The notes under the pieces: generated by a model
Told to the model about the DNA's origin: nothing
The model's database searches: none
What the model saw: only the letters and a program-made list of their open reading frames with translations
Part shown: one piece after another, positions 1-6,422 of the stretch
Layout: the number at the start of each line of letters is the position of its first letter
Numbering within the stretch: the stretch's first letter is position 1
DNA from: Enterobacteriaceae bacterium UBA3516
GTDB lineage: Bacteria; Pseudomonadota; Gammaproteobacteria; Enterobacterales; Enterobacteriaceae
NCBI GenBank assembly: GCA_002377245.1
Contig: DFPL01000213.1
Coordinates: forward strand, 1 to 7,077
Length of the DNA stretch: 7,077 nt
Direction of reading: 5' to 3'
Position numbers and translations under genes: made by a program

Positions 1-1115
1 AACAGGCTCAGCCACGCATCCCGGGTAACAACCAGCACCAGTCCCAGAATCGAACAGGAGATGGTGATCGCCGCCGGAACCGCCTCAACGTGCTCATGCA
101 GCATCAGCCCCAGGGCAACGCCGACAAACACCGCCGGGAAAATCCGTCCTCCGCGAAAACCGCAGGCCGCTGCCACCACCAGCGCCGCCAGTTTGATCAG
201 CGCAAAAAGCAGGTAATCGGAGACGGTGAACACCTGGCTGAAGGCCATCTGCTGCATCTCATCCAGCCCTTTAAACAGCGTAATGTTCCCCCCGACAGCG
301 CCGAGGATCCCCATAATCAGTCCACCCATCCCCAGGATCAGCACCGGATGCTTCAGGCGATGCATCAGCCGGTGCAGGCGCGGCAGACACCAGACCGCCA
401 CCATCCCCAGCGCGATGGCGATGGCGGCAACAATCGCCCCGCTAAAGATATCGGCCAGCTGCATCTGGCTGTAATGGGCGATGGGCAATGAAAAGTAGGG
501 ATGAAAAAACAGGCTGGTGGTCAGGGCACCCGCGGCGGCAGACAACAGCGGGGCGAACAGGCGATCCCAGAGGGGGGTGTCGACATTGCCGCTCAGGGTC
601 TGGGAAAATATCAGCGCCGCCGCAACGGGTGTGCCGAACAGCGCGCCGATGGTGCCCGCCCGGGCGAGAATGGTCCAGTCCAAAGCGTTAACCCGGGGCA
701 ATATACGCGACCCCACGGCAACGGCGAGGGCGATATTCACCGCCATCACCGGATGCTCTGGCCCGAGGCTGACGCCCCCCGCCAGGCCGATAATCAGAGC
801 GATGATCAGCCCGGGCAGGGCGGCCGTATCGACTGGCGCGCCAATCAGCGGCTCGGTCGCCGGATCCGGCCCGGCATGGCCAGGGCTGTAGCGGATCACC
901 AGCCCCACGGACATGCCGGTTAAGGGCAGGATTAAAATCACCCAGGTCGGAGAACTCGCGTTGAGGCCAACTGTGGAAGGTAATGACGTCCACAGTAACG
1001 AATGTAATACGGCGGCAACTTTCATGATCACAATCAGAATCAGGCTGGAGGCGACGCCAATAATCGGCGCGGGAGGGGCCAACAGCAGCATCGTTCTGGC
1101 TCGCGGATGGAGCAT
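1..1115 (-). CDS. yfeO: YfeO, CLC-family chloride channel/ion transporter (3' end outside window)
   Basis: The minus strand has an open frame of 371 codons from the ATG at 1115 that runs off the window without a stop; the E. coli protein is about 418 residues, so roughly 45 C-terminal residues are missing. The start (MLHPRART...) matches E. coli YfeO as I remember it and has an AAGGA ribosome site 7 bases upstream. The product is a polytopic inner-membrane protein, hydrophobic throughout. It fits the CLC fold: GHAGPDP (residues 79-85) sits where CLCs carry GSGIP, LGPEHP (117-122, Glu120) where they carry GREGP with the gating glutamate, FGTPVAAALIF (160-170) where ClC-ec1 has its half-repeat helix, and GGRIFP (322-327) where they carry GIFxP. 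It would move anions, but substrate and coupling are unknown. The gene diverges from glk. Family assignment is firm; transport mode is not. Confidence 0.93.
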   Translation of the reverse strand, partial: MLHPRARTMLLLAPPAPIIGVASSLILIVIMKVAAVLHSLLWTSLPSTVGLNASSPTWVILILPLTGMSVGLVIRYSPGHAGPDPATEPLIGAPVDTAALPGLIIALIIGLAGGVSLGPEHPVMAVNIALAVAVGSRILPRVNALDWTILARAGTIGALFGTPVAAALIFSQTLSGNVDTPLWDRLFAPLLSAAAGALTTSLFFHPYFSLPIAHYSQMQLADIFSGAIVAAIAIALGMVAVWCLPRLHRLMHRLKHPVLILGMGGLIMGILGAVGGNITLFKGLDEMQQMAFSQVFTVSDYLLFALIKLAALVVAAACGFRGGRIFPAVFVGVALGLMLHEHVEAVPAAITISCSILGLVLVVTRDAWLSL

Positions 1116-1122
1116 GATGATG

Positions 1123-1127
1123 TCCTT
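1123..1127 (-). promoter_or_regulatory. Ribosome binding site of yfeO
   Basis: AAGGA on the minus strand, seven bases before the ATG at 1115. It supports this start over the next in-frame ATG at codon 9. Confidence 0.7.
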
Positions 1128-1148
1128 GTAAAAAATGGCGATCTTTAC

Positions 1149-1181
1149 TTTGCACGCTCAGACAGATGCTAATAGTGCAAA
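1149..1181. repeat. Perfect 7-bp inverted repeat in the yfeO/glk control region
   Basis: TTTGCAC (1149-1155) and GTGCAAA (1175-1181) form a perfect inverted repeat with 19 bases between the arms, 26 bases centre to centre (about two and a half helical turns). It lies between the yfeO start and the glk promoter. It may be a split operator for a dimer or a chance repeat; no regulator can be named. Confidence 0.35.
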
Positions 1182-1185
1182 TGTT

Positions 1186-1199
1186 GCTGAAACGATAAA
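1186..1199 (+). promoter_or_regulatory. Candidate Cra (FruR) operator upstream of glk
   Basis: GCTGAAACGATAAA fits the Cra consensus RSTGAAWCSNTHHW at every position. It is centred about 40 bases upstream of the start point predicted from the TATAAT at 1220-1225, so a bound protein would cover the -35 region, as expected for repression. Control of glk by FruR is reported for E. coli; that this site does the same here is inference. Confidence 0.6.
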
Positions 1200-1225
1200 G
1201 TTATTCTGTGATGAAGATCTATAAT
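1197..1225 (+). promoter_or_regulatory. Candidate glk promoter
   Basis: A perfect TATAAT lies at 1220-1225. The hexamer 17 bases upstream (1197-1202, AAAGTT) is a poor -35, so the promoter is either weak or factor-assisted. Transcription would start near 1232, giving a leader of about 88 bases. A second, weaker possibility is TTGAAT (1266-1271) with TTATTT (1290-1295), spacing 18; two glk promoters are described in E. coli. Confidence 0.45.
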
Positions 1226-1319
1226 CCTTGGGTGCTTTTATTCATGTCGTTGTTGTTATCGTGCCTTGAATTTAGAGTGTGCCAAAGAGTTATTTTGACT
1301 TTAGCGGAGCAGTAGAAGA

Positions 1320-2285
1320 ATGACAAAGTATGCTTTGGTAGGTGATGTAGGAGGCACTAACGCGCGTCTGGCGTTATGTGACGTCAACTCGGGGGAAATC
1401 TCCCGCGCCAAAACCTATTCCGGGCTGGTTTATCCTAGCCTCGAAGCGGTGGTTCGTGTCTATCTGACCGAGCATGATGTCAGCGTGGAAGATGGCAGCA
1501 TTGCCATTGCCTGCCCGATTACCGGTGACTGGGTGGCGATGACCAACCACACCTGGGCATTCTCTATCGAAGAGATGAAAACCCACCTGGGTTTCGCTCA
1601 TCTGGAAATCATCAACGACTTCACCGCTGTTTCCATGGCGATTCCGATGCTCAATAAAGATCATCTGATTCAGTTTGGTGGGGGGGATGCGGTGGAAGGC
1701 AAACCGATCGCCGTCTACGGCGCGGGCACCGGGCTGGGTGTTGCGCATCTGGTGCATGTTGATAAACGCTGGGTCAGTCTGCCGGGCGAAGGCGGCCACG
1801 TCGACTTCGCGCCAAACAGTGAAGAAGAGGGCATCATCCTTGAAGAGTTACGGGCAGAAATCGGCCACGTTTCCGCCGAGCGCGTGCTCTCAGGCCCTGG
1901 CCTGATTAATCTCTACCGGGCGATCGTAAAATCGGATGGCCGACTGCCGGAAAATCTGCAGCCGAAAGACATCACCGAACGCGCACTGGCCGACAGTTGT
2001 ACTGACTGCCGCCGCGCGCTGTCGCTCTTCTGCGTCATTATGGGACGATTTGGTGGCAACCTGGCCTTGACGCTGGGCACCTTCGGTGGCGTCTATATCG
2101 CCGGTGGTATTGTGCCGCGTTTCCTCGACTTCTTTACCGCCTCCGGCTTCCGTGGCGGCTTTGAAGACAAAGGGCGCTTTAAAGCCTACGTGCAGGACAT
2201 TCCCGTTTATCTGATTGTCCATGACAACCCTGGCCTGCTGGGTGCCGGTGCGCACCTGCGTCAAACCCTGGGCTACTATCTCTAA
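1320..2285 (+). CDS. glk: Glucokinase (ATP-dependent, bacterial ROK-distinct Glk family)
   Basis: Cytoplasmic glucokinase that phosphorylates free intracellular glucose to glucose 6-phosphate with ATP, feeding glycolysis when glucose arrives by a non-PTS route or from maltose or trehalose breakdown. The product is 321 residues, the same length as E. coli Glk and very close in sequence. Visible motifs are the phosphate-binding loop GDVGGTNAR (8-16), the sugar-binding and catalytic pair Asn99-Asp100 in IINDFTAVS, Glu157 and His160 in PGEGGH, Glu187, and the C-terminal nucleotide-binding segment GGVYIAGGIVPR (256-267). The start is set by GGAG at 1306-1309 and by the conserved N-terminus MTKYALVGD. 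The TAA overlaps the stop of the convergent ypdB, and there is no intrinsic terminator with a T-run; a long stem-loop follows at 2320-2361. A run of seven G at 1680-1686 lies in frame and does not disrupt the gene. Confidence 0.98.
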   Translation: MTKYALVGDVGGTNARLALCDVNSGEISRAKTYSGLVYPSLEAVVRVYLTEHDVSVEDGSIAIACPITGDWVAMTNHTWAFSIEEMKTHLGFAHLEIINDFTAVSMAIPMLNKDHLIQFGGGDAVEGKPIAVYGAGTGLGVAHLVHVDKRWVSLPGEGGHVDFAPNSEEEGIILEELRAEIGHVSAERVLSGPGLINLYRAIVKSDGRLPENLQPKDITERALADSCTDCRRALSLFCVIMGRFGGNLALTLGTFGGVYIAGGIVPRFLDFFTASGFRGGFEDKGRFKAYVQDIPVYLIVHDNPGLLGAGAHLRQTLGYYL

Positions 2286-3010
2286 AGATGCATTAACTGC
2301 CTGAACTCTTTGACTTTGCTGCGGCTGACGGGCACCTGGAAATCCAGGTCCCGTAGCCGCACGATATAGGTGTTATTAAACCAGGGTTCGATTTCGCGAA
2401 TTTTATCCAGATTCACGCAGTACGAACGGTGACAACGGAAGAAGTGCGCGGTGGGCAGTTTGCTGCAAAACTCCGTGATGTTCATTGGCATCACGAAGGA
2501 CTCCCGCTTCGTATAGACAAACGTCATCTTTTCGTGGGCTTCTGCATAATAGATATCGTGAATACTCGTCACGATAATGCGCTCATCTTTGACCAGATTG
2601 ATGGTCAAATTTTCACGCGGTACCGGGTTGCTGGCGGCACCGGTTTGTTGCTGCCAGGCGGTTTCCAGCTTTTGCAGCATGCTGATGATCCGTGACTCCT
2701 GGTAGGGCTTGAGGATGTAATCAAACGCCTCCAGCTCAAAAGCCTCCACCGCATGTTCTTTCCACGCGGTAATAAACACGATAAAGGGCTTATGAGCGAA
2801 CTGACTGATGTTCTGCGCCAGCAGAACGCCATCCAGGGAGGGGATATTGATATCCAGAAACAGGACGTCCACTTTATTGTGTTGCAGGTACTTCAGCACA
2901 TCCAGCCCGTCATCAAATGTGCCGACAATCTCCATCTGGCTATGCTCTTTTATCAGCCAGCTAAGCTCCTGCTGAGCCAGTATTTCATCTTCAACAATGA
3001 TGACTTTCAT
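2282..3010 (-). CDS. ypdB: YpdB/PyrR, LytTR-type response regulator of the pyruvate-sensing system
   Basis: DNA-binding response regulator, 242 residues (E. coli about 244). The receiver domain covers about 1-118: acidic pocket Glu7-Asp8, phospho-acceptor Asp53 in FLDINIPSLDG, Thr81 and Lys101 in ILKPY. After a short linker (about 119-135) a LytTR DNA-binding domain follows (about 137-240), with the typical YYAEAHEKMTFVYT and FFRCHRSYCVNL segments. In E. coli, YpdB is phosphorylated by YpdA in response to pyruvate and switches on the transporter gene yhjX. The ATG is 11 bases after the ypdA stop, with AAGAGAT as ribosome site, so the two genes form an operon and are probably translationally linked. 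The TAG overlaps the stop of glk on the other strand. The linker is the most variable part compared with E. coli. Partner and role are inferred from family and context. Confidence 0.96.
   Translation of the reverse strand: MKVIIVEDEILAQQELSWLIKEHSQMEIVGTFDDGLDVLKYLQHNKVDVLFLDINIPSLDGVLLAQNISQFAHKPFIVFITAWKEHAVEAFELEAFDYILKPYQESRIISMLQKLETAWQQQTGAASNPVPRENLTINLVKDERIIVTSIHDIYYAEAHEKMTFVYTKRESFVMPMNITEFCSKLPTAHFFRCHRSYCVNLDKIREIEPWFNNTYIVRLRDLDFQVPVSRSKVKEFRQLMHL
2320..2361 (+). other. Long stem-loop just downstream of glk, within the 3' end of ypdB
   Basis: Three arm segments pair in register: GCGGCT (2321-2326) with AGCCGC (2355-2360), ACGGG (2328-2332) with CCCGT (2350-2354), and ACCTGG (2334-2339) with CCAGGT (2344-2349), closed by an AAAT loop. 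T2320 pairs with A2361, making 18 base pairs interrupted only by single-base bulges at 2327 and 2333. It starts 35 bases after the glk stop. No T-run follows on either strand, so it is not a classical intrinsic terminator. It could protect the 3' end of the glk mRNA, or fold in the ypdB mRNA; function is inferred. Confidence 0.55.
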
Positions 3011-3021
3011 TCATTAATCTC

Positions 3022-4719
3022 TTAGGGCAACAGGGTCGCAGACACCGCTGCGGGTGAAGCATGCATCGGGACATAGAAGGCAATTTCCGTGCCTTGCGTC
3101 AGACGTTTGATATGCAAGCCTTCGCCATATAACAACTTCACGCGCTGGTGGACGTTCAGCAGGCCGATTTTGTTGCCTGGCATCTCGTTAGCCTCTACGC
3201 GCGCAATCATCTCAGGTGAAATACCGTTGCCGGTATCGCGGACGGCAATGCGTACCCGGTGGCCACACTCTGCGATGCTAATGGTCACTACCCCTTTGCC
3301 CTTGCAGGGTTGAATACCATGGACAATGGCATTTTCCACCAACGGCTGAATCAACAGGCTGGGAATGACGCAACTGACCTCTTCATCAATATCATAAATC
3401 ACGGTGAGCTTATCGCCGAAACGCGCCTGCTCAATCGCAATATAGTCCTTAATTTGATAGAGCTCTTTCTTAATATCGATCTGCTCATCATCTTTTAATT
3501 CAATGTTATAGCGCAGATAGCGGGATAAATTATAAATAAGCTGCCGGGCGGTGTCCGGATTAAGGCGAATAGACGAGGAGATGGCATTCAGGGCATTAAA
3601 CAAAAAATGGGGATTAATTTTACTTTGTAGCGCCCGCAGCTCCGCTTTATTGGCCATTTCACGCAACTGTTCAGCGCGGGAAACTTCAAGCTGGGTGGAA
3701 ATAATTTGCGATAAGCCCACCGCCATTTCCTGCAAGGAGGAGGTAATCTGGTGCGCATGGCAGTAATAAATTTTCAGCGTGCCTGTCACCACGCCCTGCT
3801 CCCATAAGGGAATCACCAGCATGGAGTGAATTTCCGGCGTGCGATGAGCCTCATCATTGTTTTTAATGATGATTTCACCGCTATCAATCGCCTGCCTGGT
3901 GGTGGGGCTAATAATATCGTCATTGTCATGATAATTATCTTCACCTACGCCGACATACACCAGAACATGATCCACATTGGTGATGGCCACGGCATCCGCG
4001 TCGATATCCCGACGGATGATATCGCAGACCTTACGCAGCGACTCATTATTCACATTGCGAAACAGCGGTAGCGTTTTGTTAGCAATATCCAGCGCCAGTT
4101 TGGCTTGTCGTCCGGCAATGGCCTCTTTTTCGCCTTCCACACTCTGCACCAGCAGAACAATAAACCCAATGCATACGCTGCCGAGGATCATCGGGACACC
4201 GATTTTTGACACGATATCCAGGCCCAGCGCGGTTGTCGGTGCCCATACCACAACCAGCGTCATGGTCAGCGTTTCGCATACCATCCCGGCAATAATCCCC
4301 ACCCGCCAGTGCTGCGCTTTGGGAATTTTGCGGTTAATCCAGCCAGAGAGGATACCGGCAATGATGCTGGTGATTAAGCAGGGCACGGCAGTGACGCCGC
4401 CAATATCAATCAGGTAGCGATGGATCCCGGCGATGATGCCCGTAATGATGCCTACCCAGGGGCCGAATAAAATCCCTCCGGCCATCACGGCAATAATACG
4501 GACGTTGACCAGTGAGCCTTCAACCGGTACGCCGGACCAGGTACTGAACAGCGCAAACAGGGAAAAAATGGCCGTGACGGCGAGTAATTCTTTCGGCGTA
4601 TGGGCAGTTTTATGCAGCAGTTCGCGAAACAGGCGGATGCGAATCAAGAAGAAGAGACAGATCAGCATCAACGCTGCGCGATCGAACACCGCCAGCAGCA
4701 TGTTGAATATTTCGTGCAC
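3022..4719 (-). CDS. ypdA: YpdA/PyrS, LytS-type membrane sensor histidine kinase for pyruvate
   Basis: Inner-membrane sensor kinase paired with YpdB. From the GTG at 4719 it has 565 residues, the length of E. coli YpdA. It opens with a 5TMR-LYT membrane domain (about 1-195, several hydrophobic helices including one ending in IHRYLIDIGG), followed by a cytoplasmic GAF-like domain (about 205-350). The His_kinase core carries the phospho-acceptor His371 in NPHFLFNALNA, and the ATPase domain shows the N-box LVENAIVHG (Asn463) and DTGNG (495-499). In E. coli it acts with YpdB in the response to extracellular pyruvate. The start is uncertain: an in-frame ATG at 4797 would add 26 residues containing a short hydrophobic patch (LMFFIIAF). 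I prefer 4719 because it matches the known length and the start of the related kinase YehU, although its ribosome site is weak (TGAG, 7 bases upstream) and the 4797 ATG has none at normal spacing. Confidence 0.95.
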   Translation of the reverse strand: MHEIFNMLLAVFDRAALMLICLFFLIRIRLFRELLHKTAHTPKELLAVTAIFSLFALFSTWSGVPVEGSLVNVRIIAVMAGGILFGPWVGIITGIIAGIHRYLIDIGGVTAVPCLITSIIAGILSGWINRKIPKAQHWRVGIIAGMVCETLTMTLVVVWAPTTALGLDIVSKIGVPMILGSVCIGFIVLLVQSVEGEKEAIAGRQAKLALDIANKTLPLFRNVNNESLRKVCDIIRRDIDADAVAITNVDHVLVYVGVGEDNYHDNDDIISPTTRQAIDSGEIIIKNNDEAHRTPEIHSMLVIPLWEQGVVTGTLKIYYCHAHQITSSLQEMAVGLSQIISTQLEVSRAEQLREMANKAELRALQSKINPHFLFNALNAISSSIRLNPDTARQLIYNLSRYLRYNIELKDDEQIDIKKELYQIKDYIAIEQARFGDKLTVIYDIDEEVSCVIPSLLIQPLVENAIVHGIQPCKGKGVVTISIAECGHRVRIAVRDTGNGISPEMIARVEANEMPGNKIGLLNVHQRVKLLYGEGLHIKRLTQGTEIAFYVPMHASPAAVSATLLP

Positions 4720-4806
4720 GGGAAACTCATGTAAAAAGCGTGAAAAAGCTATGATAAAAAACATCAGTGCAGATGACCAGTTAAGTACGCCACTCATTCA
4801 ATGAGG

Positions 4807-4828
4807 AAAAACCCTTTTCTTAAAAGGG
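4807..4828 (-). other. Hairpin followed by a T-run immediately upstream of ypdA
   Basis: CCCTTTT and AAAAGGG (4812-4828) are perfect 7-bp arms around a 3-base loop. Read on the minus strand the stem is followed by five T (4811-4807). This has the form of a weak, AT-rich intrinsic terminator or leader hairpin between any upstream promoter and ypdA. It could attenuate ypdAB transcription. The short arms leave real doubt. Confidence 0.35.
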
Positions 4829-5008
4829 GATTGAGGCACGTCAGGAGGTTTTAGGCCTGTAAGTAAAAATGACATCTCTCAAGGGTAATCTTCTTGATAT
4901 CAAAATGTTAAATAATATTGGTGTCTTTGGGGATAAGGTACGTTCAAGGTAATATCTAAAAATTATTTGTTCCTCTTTTGTTCAACGAAATTATTTTTTG
5001 ATTAGCTC
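4829..5008. other. AT-rich ypdA/alaC divergent intergenic region
   Basis: This stretch is AT-rich and has no open frame with a ribosome site and plausible product on either strand. It must contain the ypdAB promoter, but no minus-strand pair of hexamers stands out; TTAACA near 4908-4913 has no acceptable -10 at 17 bases. A ribosome-site-like AGGAGG on the plus strand (4843-4848) has no start codon at usable distance. I did not find the direct repeats described for YpdB targets (GGCATTTCAT type). Confidence 0.5.
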
Positions 5009-5038
5009 TCGACAGCGGCTTTTTTTTCAGGCTATTTT
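5009..5038 (+). promoter_or_regulatory. Candidate alaC promoter
   Basis: TCGACA (5009-5014) matches TTGACA at five of six positions and TATTTT (5033-5038) matches TATAAT at four of six, with 18 bases between them, including eight T. Transcription would begin near 5045, so the leader would consist almost entirely of the two stem-loops that follow. Confidence 0.4.
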
Positions 5039-5043
5039 CATAA

Positions 5044-5083
5044 GACGCCACCATCGTGGCAGCGTCGCTCGGACGGTCCGGGC
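5044..5083 (+). promoter_or_regulatory. Two tandem stem-loops in the presumed alaC leader
   Basis: The first has GCCAC (5047-5051) pairing with GTGGC (5056-5060) around CATC, flanked by GAC (5044-5046) and GTC (5064-5066). The second has GCTCGGAC (5067-5074) against GTCCGGGC (5076-5083), complementary apart from one T-G wobble; in RNA it would close as seven pairs around CGG. The second ends 14 bases before the ribosome site at 5098-5104. Placement suggests an effect on translation or mRNA stability, or an operator for a dimeric protein. No known riboswitch or leader-peptide class is recognised. Confidence 0.4.
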
Positions 5084-5106
5084 GCTAACGTTATTCTGAG
5101 GAATCT

Positions 5107-6351
5107 ATGGCTGAATTCAGTCCTGAACGTCGTTTCACGCGTATCGATCGTCTCCCCCCTTACGTTTTTAACATCACTGCTGAACTGAAAATGGCTGCGC
5201 GTCGGCGCGGCGAAGATATTATCGATTTCAGTATGGGCAACCCTGATGGCGCCACTCCGCCGCATATCGTGGAAAAACTCTGCACCGTTGCCCAGCGCCC
5301 GGATACCCATGGTTATTCCACTTCGCGCGGTATTCCGCGTTTGCGTCGGGCGATTTCACGCTGGTATCAGGACCGTTATGACGTTGAGATCGACCCGGAA
5401 TCGGAAGCGATTGTGACCATTGGTTCTAAAGAGGGCCTGGCACATTTGATGCTGGCAACCCTGGATCACGGCGATACCGTGCTGGTGCCAAACCCCAGCT
5501 ACCCGATCCACATCTACGGTGCAGTCATCGCGGGTGCCCAGGTGCGCTCTGTTCCGCTGGTGGAAGGCGTCGACTTCTTTAATGAGCTGGAACGCGCGAT
5601 TCGCGAAAGTTACCCGAAACCGAAAATGATGATCCTCGGCTTCCCGTCGAACCCGACCGCCCAGTGTGTCGAGCTTGAATTTTTCGAAAAAGTGGTAGCG
5701 CTGGCAAAACGTTACGACGTGCTGGTGGTTCACGACCTGGCCTATGCCGATATTGTTTATGACGGCTGGAAAGCCCCGTCGATCATGCAGGTGCCGGGTG
5801 CGCGCGACGTCGCGGTAGAGTTCTTTACCCTGTCAAAGAGTTACAACATGGCAGGCTGGCGTATCGGCTTTATGGTCGGCAACAAAACGCTGGTGAATGC
5901 GCTGGCGCGGATCAAAAGCTACCACGATTATGGAACCTTTACCCCGTTACAGGTGGCGGCCATTGCGGCTCTTGAAGGCGATCAGCAATGCGTCCGTGAT
6001 ATTGCCGAGCAATATAAACGTCGTCGTGATGTATTGGTGAAAGGTCTGCATGAAGCTGGCTGGATGGTTGAAATGCCAAAAGCCTCTATGTACGTCTGGG
6101 CGAAAATCCCGGAACAATACGCCGCGATGGGGTCATTAGAGTTTGCCAAAAAGATGCTGCAGGACGCGAAAGTCTGCGTTTCTCCGGGCATCGGCTTTGG
6201 GGATTACGGTGATACGCACGTCCGTTTTGCGCTGATCGAGAACCGCGATCGCATCCGCCAGGCGGTGAGGGGAATTAAAGCCATGTTCCGTGCCGATGGT
6301 CTTCTCCCGTCCTCTGCGAAACCGGCTGTGGAAGATACCGACCCGGCATAA
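5107..6351 (+). CDS. alaC: AlaC, glutamate-pyruvate aminotransferase (alanine transaminase)
   Basis: PLP-dependent class I/II aminotransferase of the cytoplasm that transfers the amino group of glutamate to pyruvate, giving alanine and 2-oxoglutarate. With AlaA and AvtA it makes alanine in E. coli. It has 414 residues (E. coli 412) and is nearly identical over the core. Visible residues are the PLP-binding Asn182 in FPSNPTAQ, Asp210 and Tyr213 in HDLAYAD, the Schiff-base Lys244 in LSKSYNMAGWRIGF, Arg252, and Arg373 in HVRFAL for the substrate carboxylate. Only the ends (residues 3-6 and the tail after about 400) differ clearly from E. coli. The start has a GAGGAAT ribosome site at 5098-5104 and the conserved context of ERRFTRIDRLPPYVF. 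It diverges from ypdAB and ends 25 bases before an intrinsic terminator, so it is monocistronic. Confidence 0.98.
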   Translation: MAEFSPERRFTRIDRLPPYVFNITAELKMAARRRGEDIIDFSMGNPDGATPPHIVEKLCTVAQRPDTHGYSTSRGIPRLRRAISRWYQDRYDVEIDPESEAIVTIGSKEGLAHLMLATLDHGDTVLVPNPSYPIHIYGAVIAGAQVRSVPLVEGVDFFNELERAIRESYPKPKMMILGFPSNPTAQCVELEFFEKVVALAKRYDVLVVHDLAYADIVYDGWKAPSIMQVPGARDVAVEFFTLSKSYNMAGWRIGFMVGNKTLVNALARIKSYHDYGTFTPLQVAAIAALEGDQQCVRDIAEQYKRRRDVLVKGLHEAGWMVEMPKASMYVWAKIPEQYAAMGSLEFAKKMLQDAKVCVSPGIGFGDYGDTHVRFALIENRDRIRQAVRGIKAMFRADGLLPSSAKPAVEDTDPA

Positions 6352-6375
6352 TCACGCGCCGCAAACGCAAATAAG

Positions 6376-6404
6376 AACAGGAGCCGATGGGCTCCTGTTT
6401 TTTT
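6376..6404 (+). terminator. Intrinsic terminator of alaC
   Basis: AACAGGAGCC (6376-6385) and GGCTCCTGTT (6390-6399) are perfect 10-bp arms around GATG, followed by T through 6404. On the minus strand the same stem is followed by a broken T-rich tract, so it could also stop transcripts coming from ypdK, less efficiently. Confidence 0.95.
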
Positions 6405-6422
6405 ATATTGATTGTTCGTTGC

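Noticed and set aside
859..870. A perfect 12-bp palindrome, GCCGGATCCGGC
   Set aside because: It encodes part of the conserved GPDPA segment of YfeO in GC-rich codons; a chance palindrome is likely.
90..1131. Several plus-strand frames, and a minus-strand frame at 688-1155, over the yfeO region
   Set aside because: They are out-of-frame readings of yfeO. Their composition (many His, Arg, Gln, Pro) is typical of shadow frames, and the yfeO frame matches a known family along its whole length.
1680..1686. A run of seven G in glk, a possible phase-variable tract
   Set aside because: The frame is intact, the length is modest and glucokinase is a housekeeping enzyme; no sign of programmed slippage.
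3851..3872. An 8-bp inverted repeat, TCATCATT with AATGATGA
   Set aside because: It lies in an AT-rich stretch of ypdA that encodes the conserved IIIKNNDEAHRT segment; protein constraint explains it.
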